From positions 26,628,334-26,692,333 of the forward strand of contig OY755238.1 in the NCBI GenBank assembly GCA_963576725.1: DNA of 64,000 nt, read 5' to 3'. A program made the position numbers and the translations under genes. This DNA is from Azorinus chamasolen (lineage: Eukaryota > Mollusca > Bivalvia > Cardiida > Solecurtidae). Positions 58,301 through 64,000 of the stretch are shown here, piece by piece. Each line of letters starts with the position of its first letter. Positions within the stretch are counted from its first letter, which is position 1. The notes beneath the pieces are model-generated. The model was not told the origin of the DNA, did no database searches, and worked only from the letters and a program-made list of their open reading frames with translations.

Positions 58301-61161
58301 TAATTTCAAAAGCAAACAGAGCAGACCCTGATCAAACAGCGTCTGTAGGAACTGTCCAATCTGGATCTACTCTGTTTGCAAATGTGTGAAAAGGCGTTTA
58401 TATGAAGGAAAGAGTTAAATGGAAAATAAACAGGAGTGTTCAAATGAACATATGCCACATACTGGCAGAAACATAATGAAAATAAAAAAAATGTGTCCAT
58501 GGGACACGGATGCCCCCGCCGGGAAATAGGAAGTAGATGAATGACAGGTCTGAAAAGGGGAGACACGGTACAACTCACTATGATTATGCTTCAGATATTA
58601 ATATTAACTTATTGCATCTTACACAAGCGAAGAAATCTTTGATGAAGACTTTTGTCATTAAACAATCACGAAAATTCAATCAAAGTGTCGGCAAACAGGA
58701 AGTAGACGGACGACAGACCTGAAAAGGGGAGCCATGTTACAACTCACTATGATAATGCTTCAGACCAAATATCAAATCATTCTACCTTACACAAGCCAAG
58801 AAATCCTTGACGAAAATATCGGACGGATGGACAAGGGTAAAACTTAATGCCCCCGTTGCCTAAAGGTTGGGGCATATAAACTTGACATACACATGGATGA
58901 CCAGAGAGACAGATGACAGAGAGACAGATGACTGAGATGTGATTCCTAACTGTTCCCCAGCTGTTAACGTTTTACTTCATATAAATGCCTTTTTATGCCT
59001 TTGCAAATAGTCTAGACCCAGATCAGACAGCTCCTGTAGGAGCCATCTGATCAAGGTCTGCCCTGTTTGCCTATGAAATGGTATAGGTTTGATTCTACAT
59101 TGTTTGTCTTAGCTAACAAGTAAAGTTTTATCTGTTAGAAATTAAGTACATGTACATGAATATTCATGCTGTAATCAATTCCTACCACTATGTTCGTTAG
59201 GGAGAAGGGTTAACCCATTACCTCATAGGCTATTTTTAGATTCAACCACTTTGATTAAATCTACCAAAAAGGAGCATTTACTAGCAAAAAGGTAAATTTT
59301 AGAATTGTGTAGTTTTGATACCATTGTGATAAATAGAGCATTTGCTCCTATGGAGCATATGCTCTATTTATCACAATGGTTTCAAGAAGTGACTATTACA
59401 GAGGCGTAGATAGGGTTAAACATGTTATACAAAAATGCAATCGGATTATCAAACAGTTTGGATATTACCCCTGACAATGTAGGAAACAAGTCACTAATAC
59501 CCTTTGCAAACAGTGTAGGAGCTCTCTAGCTATCTCATCAGGGTCTGCACTGTTTGTCATGTTACACTTTTCTTTAGAAAAATCCCTAAATATTCACCGT
59601 AAGCTTGACTTGTTTTAATTTTGGAATAGTCCATTTGAAATGAGACATCAAAACAGTGTCTGATATTGGATTTATAGCTACTGGATTTATAAAGGCAACC
59701 CATTTCCCTGTTGAATATTCATGTAAGAAATAATGAGTTCATGAATATTTATTGACTGAATTTTTAGCCCACCAGAGCACAAAGTGCTCAGGGTGAGCTA
59801 TTATGATCACCTGATGTCCGTCATCCGTCGTCGTGTGTCGTCTGTCATTCATCGTCCGTCATCAACAATTTGAACCTTTTAAAATCTTCTCCTCTGAATC
59901 TACAGGGTTCCCAACTTTCATCTTTGGCACATAGCATCATATTCAGGTCCTCTACAAAATTTCTATAAATTATGTCCCTGGGGTCAAAATTGGCCCCGCC
60001 CAAGGGGTGCCTGGTTTTCAATAGAAACATATAGTAAAACTTTGAAAATATTCTCCTCTGAAACTGGAAGGTTCTCAGCTTTCATATTTGGCACATAGCA
60101 TCATAATTGGGTCCTCTACAAAAGTTATATAAATCATGTCCCTGGGGTCAAAATTGGCCCCGCCCAAGGGATGCCTGGTTTTCAATAGAAACATATAGTA
60201 AAACTTTGAAAATATTCTCCTCTGAAACTGGAAGGTTCTCGGCTTTCATATTTGACACATAGCATCATGTTCAGGTCCTCTACAAAATTCATATAAATCA
60301 TATCCCTGGGGTCAAAATTGGCCCCGCCCCAGGGGTGGCAAGTTTTCAATAGAAACATATAGTGAAAACTTTAAAAATATTTTCCTCTGAAACTGGAAGG
60401 TTCTCAGCTTTCATATTTTGCACATAGCATCATGATCAGGTCTTCTACAAAAGTTATATAAATTATGTCCCTGGGGTCAAAATTGGCTCCGTCCCAGGGG
60501 TGGCTAGTTTTCAATAGAAACATATAGAAAAACTTTGAAAAATTATTATGCTCCTCTGAAACTGGAAGGTTCTCAGCTTTCATATTTGGCACATAGCATC
60601 ATGTTCTGGTCCTCTACAAAAGTTATATAAATTCTGCCCCAGGGGTCAAAATTGGCCCTGCCCCAGGGCCGGCTAGTTTTCTATAGAAACATATAGTGAA
60701 AACTTTGAAAATCTTCTCCTGATTGTCTGGTGAGCGATATCAGGGCCATTCTGGCCCTCTTGTTTTATGACATTGTTTTATTTTAATCGAAACAGTAGTA
60801 TAGAATCAGATCTGTCATGATTTGATAAGCAAACAGAGCAGACCCTGATCAGAGAGTTCTTCTGAAGCTATCTGACCTGGGTCTACATGTATTCTGTTTT
60901 CATGCAAAGGCATGAAAAAGTGTTTATATGAAGGAAAGGGTTAAACATTAGAAATTTAGAAAACAGTTTACCTAAATACCCCTATTATCTTCAAGTCTAG
61001 TAATATATACCTAAGTTTGTATGATTGTAGGTGCAGCCATCGCTGGATTTTACAGTGCCTCTAATGTGGAGATGATGCCGTTTTTCGCACTACTATGGGG
61101 CTTGGGACAGACAATCATGGCCCTGGTATTTTCATTCACAAGAATCTTGGCAACATTATGA
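49208..61161 (+). CDS. TMEM170A: TMEM170A-type four-segment membrane protein, complete gene (3 coding exons)
   Basis: CDS = 49208-49304, 51460-51630 and 61031-61161, joined in phase to 132 residues and TGA (human TMEM170A is 144). After a short polar N-terminus it carries EIWYNVFLWVLFSSMFVH, then CRLRKHKIGRWIVLGIFVVG, ILSPITLGAVSSAAIAGFY, and FFALLWGLGQTIMALVFSF ending TRILATL. The human protein has MWYGVFLWALVSSLFFH, PITAGILTSAAIAGVY, TLGTGQ and the same end, FLRILATL. Four membrane segments are expected, in the ER/nuclear envelope where vertebrate TMEM170A shapes sheets and pore assembly. The start is the first ATG after an in-frame TGA. A pyrimidine-rich 3' splice site at 49159 implies an upstream non-coding exon. 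It is divergent from CFDP1, its neighbour also in human. Confidence 0.95.
49315..49555. mobile_element. T4 element, CAAGGTG subtype, with internal duplication
   Basis: TACAGTAAAACCTCTCTGTA / TATAGAGAGGTTTTACTGT. AAAGCAAGGTGAAAGTAAAA occurs twice in the left arm. It starts 10 bases after TMEM170A exon 1. Confidence 0.85.
49633..49649. repeat. Poly-G tract
   Basis: About 14 consecutive G following GTTTTGGA. Confidence 0.9.
49680..49800. mobile_element. T4 stem without termini
   Basis: GGCGGCTGCTTAATGCATGG / TGCATTAAGCTGCCACCTG; apex AAAGCTCCTAGAGGAGCTTT; T/A mismatch present. Confidence 0.82.
49874..50125 (-). mobile_element. T1 element, complete
   Basis: TTAACCCTTTCCTTCATG / AACAGGGAAAGGGTTAA; small insertions near the apex (GGCTCAATCTATAGGAGCCG). 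Confidence 0.88.
50180..50369 (-). mobile_element. T1 deletion derivative
   Basis: GAGCAGAATAGACTCTGTTTG joins the two outer arms directly; the apex is lost. End AGTAGGGAAATGTTTAA. Confidence 0.65.
50370..50708. other. Part of TMEM170A intron 1, nothing recognised
   Basis: AT-rich, one chance open frame; no repeat recognised. Confidence 0.4.
50709..50897. mobile_element. T4 element, CAAGGTG subtype, shortened arm
   Basis: TACAGTAAAACCTCTCTATA / TATAGAGAGGTTTTACTGTA. The right arm lacks about 25 bases after CGTTCCTATA. Confidence 0.88.
50908..51146 (-). mobile_element. T1 element
   Basis: CCCTTAACCTGATAGAAAAA end; palindrome with the apex replaced by CATGGATC; far end ATTCACCAGGTGTACAAGG. 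Confidence 0.72.
51184..51324. mobile_element. T4 element, right end missing
   Basis: TACAGTAAAACCCCTCTAAA left; apex AAAGCTCCTCTAGGAGCTTT; it breaks off after GCATTAAGCTG. Confidence 0.82.
51460..51630 (+). CDS. TMEM170A: TMEM170A exon 2
   Basis: Acceptor atatttcag, donor gtgagt. Encodes the first two and part of the third membrane segments, EIWYNVFLW to LSPITLGAVS. Confidence 0.95.
51669..51916 (+). mobile_element. T1 element, complete
   Basis: TTATCCCTTTCCCTGTTGAA / GAGGGAAAGGGTTAA. One of the few copies whose two arms both read CAGAT at position 18. In TMEM170A intron 2, 39 bases after exon 2. Confidence 0.88.
52022..52228. mobile_element. T4 element, CAAGGTG subtype, complete
   Basis: TACAGTAGAACCTCTCTATA / TATAGAGAGGTTTTACTGTA; apex CGCTCCTATAGGAGCG; GGTGGTTGC / GGTGGATGC mismatch. 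Confidence 0.92.
52296..52350. mobile_element. T6-like arm remnant
   Basis: CATCTGATCTAGGTCTACAC followed by TGTTTGAAAATG. Confidence 0.45.
52351..52737. other. Part of TMEM170A intron 2, unrecognised repeat-like sequence
   Basis: Several GCGGA(A/G)A-type words (AAGCGGAGAAATG, ATGCGGAATAAC, ATGCGGAAATTTAATG) suggest an old repeat; no assignment. Confidence 0.35.
52738..52795. mobile_element. T7 core fragment
   Basis: CTGAATGAAACGCAGAGTAA and AACGTCTCATCAGGATCC. Confidence 0.55.
53220..53471 (+). mobile_element. T2 element, complete
   Basis: TTAATCCTTCGCTTGCTATT / AGCAAGCGAAGGGTTAA; apex CAGCTCCTGCAGGAGCTG. The left CCC is changed to TCC. Confidence 0.92.
53508..53912 (-). pseudogene. Decayed transposase-associated ORF fragment
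   Basis: One minus-strand frame with a single internal stop (53712-53717 region). The upstream part reads HWKASEFRSWLLFYAVL, LTGILPAPYFKHYCCLVEGI and ITPEQLLR. Wording of the type HWK-SE-R-WLL, GILP--Y--H and LL---IT is typical of TNP2/CACTA-associated proteins. After the stop EQMLNIFYDVAG fits the same domain; the following Cys-rich part (KCVCKTQLCPCGGAC) does not and may be a separate fragment. Family assignment is from memory of the motif. Confidence 0.45.
53960..54400. repeat. Bivalve-type repeat (AGTTCCACTTTTTCAAAAAGTGG start)
   Basis: Short terminal hairpin CCACTTTTTCAAAAAGTGG, GGCATAGGCATAGGCATAGG tract, then two tandem units with TTCTCAGAAAC..TTTGGTTC and GGTAACCCTAAAA. Confidence 0.6.
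54560..55660. repeat. Long repeat with GCATGATT..TCTATC units
   Basis: ATTATTATTATAATACCGC start. ATGAAATCACTA..GGAA.G..CCGCATGATT units recur near 54647, 54724 and 54800, and again at 55588. The middle (AAATGGGTGAATGAAATAAC) is unique here. Confidence 0.5.
55868..56080. repeat. Bivalve-type repeat start (AACAAGAGGGCTATGATAGCCC)
   Basis: GGGCTATGATAGCCC is a small hairpin after AACAAGA, as at the ends of several longer repeats here. Confidence 0.5.
56065..56142. repeat. Imperfect palindrome
   Basis: CTACAAAAAGTATAGACC and TGGCTGCTGCATCT against CTGCAGCATC and CCAGTCTACTACTTTTT. Confidence 0.5.
56335..56976. repeat. Repeat with inverted ATCCCTCTGCCTT..GGGAT ends and 160-bp tandem units
   Basis: ATCCCTCTGCCTTCAGCATG near 56341 and ATCCCTCTGCCTTTGGCAGG near 56950. 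Internal units marked by GGAATGATGCC..ATAACAA.TATTCATGT recur near 56456, 56691 and 56840. Confidence 0.6.
56977..57391. other. Part of TMEM170A intron 2, nothing recognised
   Basis: No element recognised. Confidence 0.4.
57392..57560 (-). mobile_element. T1 element, truncated
   Basis: CAACCTTTTCCCTCATAAAA end; apex CAGCTCCCATAGGAAC; both arms here read GATCAAG or GATCC variants. Confidence 0.68.
57621..57760. repeat. 140-bp inverted repeat
   Basis: TAAATACTTGAATAGCTCTG at the left, CAGAGCTATTCAAGTATTTA at the right. Arms about 60 bases with a few mismatches; loop around TATCAAAATACACATG. Not one of the T families. Confidence 0.88.
57977..58146 (-). mobile_element. T1 deletion derivative
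   Basis: TTAACCCTCTACTCCATAAA / ATGGAGGAAAGAGTTAA; the palindrome stops at AACAGAGATCTGATAATATA. Confidence 0.78.
58169..58417 (+). mobile_element. T1 element, complete (249 bp)
   Basis: TTAAACCTTTCCCTGTTCAG / GAAGGAAAGAGTTAA; apex CAGCGTCTGTAGGAACTG. Confidence 0.85.
58488..58880. repeat. Bivalve-type repeat (GTGTCCATGGGACAC type)
   Basis: GTGTCCATGGGACACGGATG hairpin start; two tandem units with GGAAGTAGA.GA..GACAG and ACTCACTATGAT; end GGGGCATATAAAC. Relative of 21180-21890. Confidence 0.6.
58966..59213 (-). mobile_element. T1 element
   Basis: TTTTACTTCATATAAATGCC end; apex CAGCTCCTGTAGGAGCC; right TTAA shared with the T3 that follows. Confidence 0.82.
59210..59418 (-). mobile_element. 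T3 element
   Basis: TTAACCCATTACCTCATAGG / GTAGATAGGGTTAA; stem perfect around CATTTGCTCCTATGGAGCAT. Confidence 0.88.
59495..59645. mobile_element. T6 element, degenerate
   Basis: TTTGCAAACAGTGTAGGAGC (first arm deleted to the apex) and CTCATCAGGGTCTGCACTGT; flank ATCCCTAAATATTCACCGTA matches the T6 at 15618. Confidence 0.6.
59698..60944 (+). mobile_element. T1 element split by a 1-kb repeat
   Basis: Left part CCATTTCCCTGTTGAATATT to GACTGAATTTTTA; right part AATCGAAACAGTAGTATAGA, palindrome, GAAGGAAAGGGTTAA. Confidence 0.78.
59766..60772. repeat. Bivalve-type repeat with five about 160-bp tandem units, nested in a T1
   Basis: Starts AGCCCACCAGAGCACAAAGT (hairpin GAGCACAAAGTGCTC), carries CGTC-rich text, then units with CTCAGCTTTCATATTTGGCA and CCCTGGGGTCAAAATTGGCC; ends TCTGGTGAGCGATATCAGGG. 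A second copy begins at 63772. Confidence 0.78.
61031..61161 (+). CDS. TMEM170A: TMEM170A exon 3 (last)
   Basis: Acceptor tgattgtag. Encodes SAAIAGFYSASNVEMMPFFA to RILATL and TGA (61159-61161). Intron 2 is 9.4 kb and repeat-filled. Confidence 0.95.
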
Positions 61162-61322
61162 TACAGTGAACAAGGACATTCTGAAATGCAGCAGTGATGA
61201 AGTTACTGTCGTGGTTCATTTAAGTATTTTTGTACTCATTCCATTCATACCATGGGCACTTTGTCTACAGAGAAGGACTCAAGAGCATTGCAAATGGTGT
61301 TGTCCTAGATCCAACAATATTT

Positions 61323-61646
61323 TTAACCCTTTGCCTCATGAATATTCATGTAAGAAATTATGACTCAGTGAATATTAATTAGGGCCTTGCATTGAACATG
61401 CAGGAGCCCTATAGTAATCACATTTTCTGTCTGTCCGTCCATCACTCAACACTTTTCTAGTTAGATCAATATTTGTTATGGTGTATAAACACGAATTTTG
61501 ACCATGACAGAAACTGTTTATTCAAATCTTTATAATTTTAGCAGACAGAGGGCAGACCCTTATTAGACAGCTCCAACAGGAACTAGTCTGGTTTAGTTCT
61601 CTGTTTGCAAAGGTGATAAGAGGCATATTTATGAGGAAAAGGGTTT
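61323..61646 (+). mobile_element. T1 element with an 80-bp insertion
   Basis: TTAACCCTTTGCCTCATG left end. About 61381-61463 (GGGCCTTGCATTGAACATGC, CTGTCTGTCCGTCCATC) is foreign, between ATTAG and GTTAG. Palindrome apex CAGCTCCAACAGGAACT; right end GAGGAAAAGGGTTT. Confidence 0.75.
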
Positions 61647-61904
61647 CGGTAGTTGGCAAAGCGTGCTTGACTCTGATGATATACTGTGTAAACCTTTATC
61701 AGGCACCGTTGGTTGCGATGCTGCAGCTCATCTGGGTTTGCACTGTTCACAGTGTCAGTGTCATTTTATCTTTTAATTTGGCTCATATTGTATTTTAATT
61801 GGACATGTTTTGTATTCTTGATGAAAAAAGCACTTAGACAGTTGCAGATTGGTTGTGAAAAGTGTTTTTAATGACAACATTTATCAGGTATATGAAGACT
61901 ACAT

Positions 61905-62396
61905 TTAACTCTTTCCTCCATGAATATTTATGTAAGAAATGATGACTTCATGAATATTAATTAGGTTAAATGTTATACTAGCACATGGACATATTAACCC
62001 TTCGCTTGCTATTTGCGTCAATATACCTACCTGTAAATAGTGAAGACCCAGATGAGACAGCTCCTGCAGGAGCTGTCTCATCAGGGTCTGCACTATATAC
62101 AAGTTGATTGTGCAACCAGTGCACTCCACAGCAGTGATTGCACAGCGAAATACTTGTACACAGTGAAGATATATGTAATAGACATATTATTACATGGGTA
62201 AAGAAGGAGAAATGCATTTTAAAATTCAGCAAGCGAAGGGTTAAATGTTTCGCCATGACAGAAACTGAAGAATCATATCTATATTATATCATAAGCAAAC
62301 AGAGCAGACCCTGATCAGACGGCTCCTACTGGAGTGGTCTGATGTTGGTCTATTCTGTTAGAAAATACATAGGGGTATTTATGGAGTAACGGGTTA
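61905..62396 (+). mobile_element. T1 element interrupted by a T2
   Basis: TTAACTCTTTCCTCCATG to CACATGGACATA, then the T2, then ATGTTTCGCCATGACAGAAA, palindrome and GAGTAACGGGTTAA. Confidence 0.88.
61994..62244 (+). mobile_element. T2 element nested in a T1
   Basis: TTAACCCTTCGCTTGCTATT / AGCAAGCGAAGGGTTAA with TTAA at both junctions; apex CAGCTCCTGCAGGAGCTG. Confidence 0.93.
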
Positions 62397-62454
62397 AAGG
62401 AATGGGGTTTTCATTATTATTGTCTTTCATGTCTTCAATACTGTATATAAGAAG

Positions 62455-62563
62455 AGTATATAAGTAATCCAGATGAAATATTTCACAAGGAGTATATAAG
62501 AAATCCAGATAAAATGTTTCACAAGGAGTATATAAGAAATCCAGATAAAATATTTCACAAGGA
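62455..62563. repeat. 36-bp tandem repeat, 3 copies
   Basis: AGTATATAAG..AATCCAGAT and ATTTCACAAGG units start at 62455, 62491 and 62527. Confidence 0.9.
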
Positions 62564-62657
62564 TGTCAGTCAAACCCTGTCTTGTCTGTACTCATTAGAA
62601 TTGTCATTCAAGCTGATTGTTGAATCATCTCTCCAAGATAACTCAAATGAGTACCAA

Positions 62658-62883
62658 TTAACCCATTTCCATCTAGAACAATTTTAGACCCAACCTCTTT
62701 GAATAAGTCTACCAAAAAGGAGCATTTACTAGAGGAAAGGAAGTTTTTAGAATTGTGTAGTTTTGAAACCATTGTGGTAAATAGAGCATTTGCTCCTATG
62801 GAACAAATGCTCTATTTATCAGAATGGTTTCAAATAAGGACTTACATAGGCATCAAAAGGCCTCACTAGGAAGGAGTGGGTGA
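62658..62883 (-). mobile_element. T3 element
   Basis: TTAACCCATTTCCATCTAGA / AAGGAGTGGGTGAA; apex CATTTGCTCCTATGGAAC. Confidence 0.85.
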
Positions 62884-63021
62884 ACCTTTCTCTAATGGAC
62901 ATTCATGTATGAACTAATCACTTCATGAATATTCATTAATATGCCATTTTAAAAAAGTAATCCAATTAATATTCATGATGTCATCATTACTTTTATGAAT
63001 ATCCATGGAGTTGATGATTAA
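62883..63021. mobile_element. T1 derivative without palindrome core
   Basis: AACCTTTCTCTAATGGACAT and both ATTCATGATG-type flanks of T1 face each other; ends GAGTTGATGATTAA. Confidence 0.6.
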
Positions 63022-63266
63022 CCCTTTCCCTGTTCTATGTTTATTTCAACGTTCAATACCTACTGAATATTCATGAACAAATTTTTTTAATGCAGTTTGG
63101 AAGGTGGAACAATGTAGACATTTTAGAAAGTAAAGAAACAGATCTGTCAAATTTTATTAGCAAACAGAGCAGACCCTGATCAGACGGCTCCTCTAGGAGC
63201 CGTCTGATCTGGGTCTACTCTGTTTGCAAGTGCGTGAAAACACGTCTATATGAGGGAAAGGATTAA
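63018..63266 (+). mobile_element. T1 element, complete (249 bp)
   Basis: TTAACCCTTTCCCTGTTCTA / GAGGGAAAGGATTAA. Clearest copy of the core: arms of 32 bases identical except C/T at 11 and T/A at 18; apex GGCTCCTCTAGGAGCC. Confidence 0.93.
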
Positions 63267-63371
63267 CTAGGATTTTACTGAGATATCAGTATGCTTCTTC
63301 TCTACAGTCATGACAATGTAGGATAAATGATATACATTTGTACTAATTCATTCTCATGTGTCTATGAATGA

Positions 63372-63583
63372 TACAGTAAACTCATCTAAACTGGAATTCT
63401 AGTAGAGAAGAATTGGGATACTTTTAGGCAGGTGGCTGTTTAATGCAGGGGGGGGGGGGTCATGCAGATAGCTCCTCTAGGAACGTTCTACATAACTTTC
63501 ACCTCCTGATTTAAGCTGCCACCTGTCTCCCAGACTGATATGTATACTAAATGGAATGTCCGGTTTAGAGGGGTTTTACTGTA
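63372..63583. mobile_element. T4 element, complete
   Basis: TACAGTAAACTCATCTAAAC / GTTTAGAGGGGTTTTACTGTA-type ends; GGTGGCTG / GGTGGCAG mismatch; poly-G insertion in one arm at about 63448. Confidence 0.85.
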
Positions 63584-63654
63584 TCTGATATAATAGTTCA
63601 TTCTCATGTCTCAAGTGTAATAGTTCTGCTGTAAACAATTATATTGTTAGCTTT

Positions 63655-63740
63655 ATGTGCATATCTGCTCCTGTAGGGGCTGTGTGATCAGTCTGCTCTG
63701 TTTCCTTATGGAATAATATTGGTCTGAATAATGGAATAAT
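63655..63740 (-). mobile_element. T1 remnant
   Basis: CTGCTCCTGTAGGGGCTGTG and GATCAGTCTGCTCTGTTTCC: apex and second arm only. GGAATAATATT follows twice. Confidence 0.5.
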
Positions 63741-63771
63741 ATTTAATGATTTTGATTTAATATTTAATTTT

Positions 63772-64000
63772 TAGCTCACCAGAGCACAAAGTGCTCAGGG
63801 TGAGCTTTTGTGATCGCCTGATGTCTGTCGTCTGTCGGCGTTTGTGGTGCGTCTTGCGTCGTGAGTCGTGCGTCGTCAACAATTTGAACTTTAAAAGTCT
63901 TCTCCTCTGAATCTGCAGTGTTCTCAGCTTTCATCTTTGGCACATAGCATCACCTATAGGTCCTCTACAAAAGTTATATAAATTATGTCGCTGGAGTCAA
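63772..64000. repeat. Bivalve-type repeat, second copy of the 59766 family (runs off the edge)
   Basis: AGCTCACCAGAGCACAAAGT start, CGTC-rich text, then TCTTCTCCTCTGAATCTGCA and ATCTTTGGCACATAGCATC. Confidence 0.75.

Overview
The window reads as nuclear DNA of a bivalve mollusc. The genes are split by long introns with GT-AG borders, coding density is low, and dispersed repeats are of the kind common in bivalve genomes. A euheterodont clam or mussel is my best guess, from the repeat style only. There is nothing prokaryotic here.

Four host genes are recognisable. (1) 796-881, minus: first coding exon of adenine phosphoribosyltransferase (APRT), which runs off the left edge. (2) 1677-6566, plus: a complete three-exon SLC10A-family transporter with an N-terminal ectodomain (P3/SLC10A3-SLC10A5-like), head to head with APRT across about 0.8 kb. 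(3) 20346-43118, minus: complete eight-exon CFDP1 (BCNT/SWC5-type chromatin factor). (4) 49208-61161, plus: complete three-exon TMEM170A-type membrane protein, divergent from CFDP1. CFDP1 and TMEM170A are also neighbours in human, so this looks like ancient linkage with one gene flipped.

Most of the rest is transposable-element derived. I use my own labels for short palindromic elements. T1: TTAA ends with CCCTTTCCCT-type termini, about 250 bp. T2: TTAA, CCCTTCGCTTGCT termini, about 250 bp. T3: TTAA, CCCATTCCCTCATA termini, about 225 bp. T4: TA plus CAGTARAACCYCTCTA termini, about 210 bp. T5: CAGAGCTACAGATAA termini, a nearly complete foldback. T6 and T7: further TTAA-ended families. Orientation + for T1 means the arm reading GCAGACCCTGAT comes first; for T2 it means the arm reading GAAGACCCAGAT comes first. 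Many copies are nested, and several junctions show insertion at TTAA.

The most unusual signal is that T1, T2, T6 and T7 carry an internal palindrome of about 32-base arms that is broken at the same aligned position (18, T in one arm, A in the other), and in T1, T2 and T6 also at position 11. T1, T2, T3, T4 and T6 share the same apex, GCTCC-N4-GGAGC, although T3 and T4 have unrelated arms. CFDP1 intron 5 carries two adjacent minisatellites (31-bp and 45-bp units). CFDP1 intron 1 holds a 5'-truncated non-LTR retrotransposon inserted into another one. Other content: a hAT-like non-autonomous element, tRNA-derived SINEs, several longer bivalve-type repeats with internal 150-170 bp tandem units, and a decayed transposase fragment.
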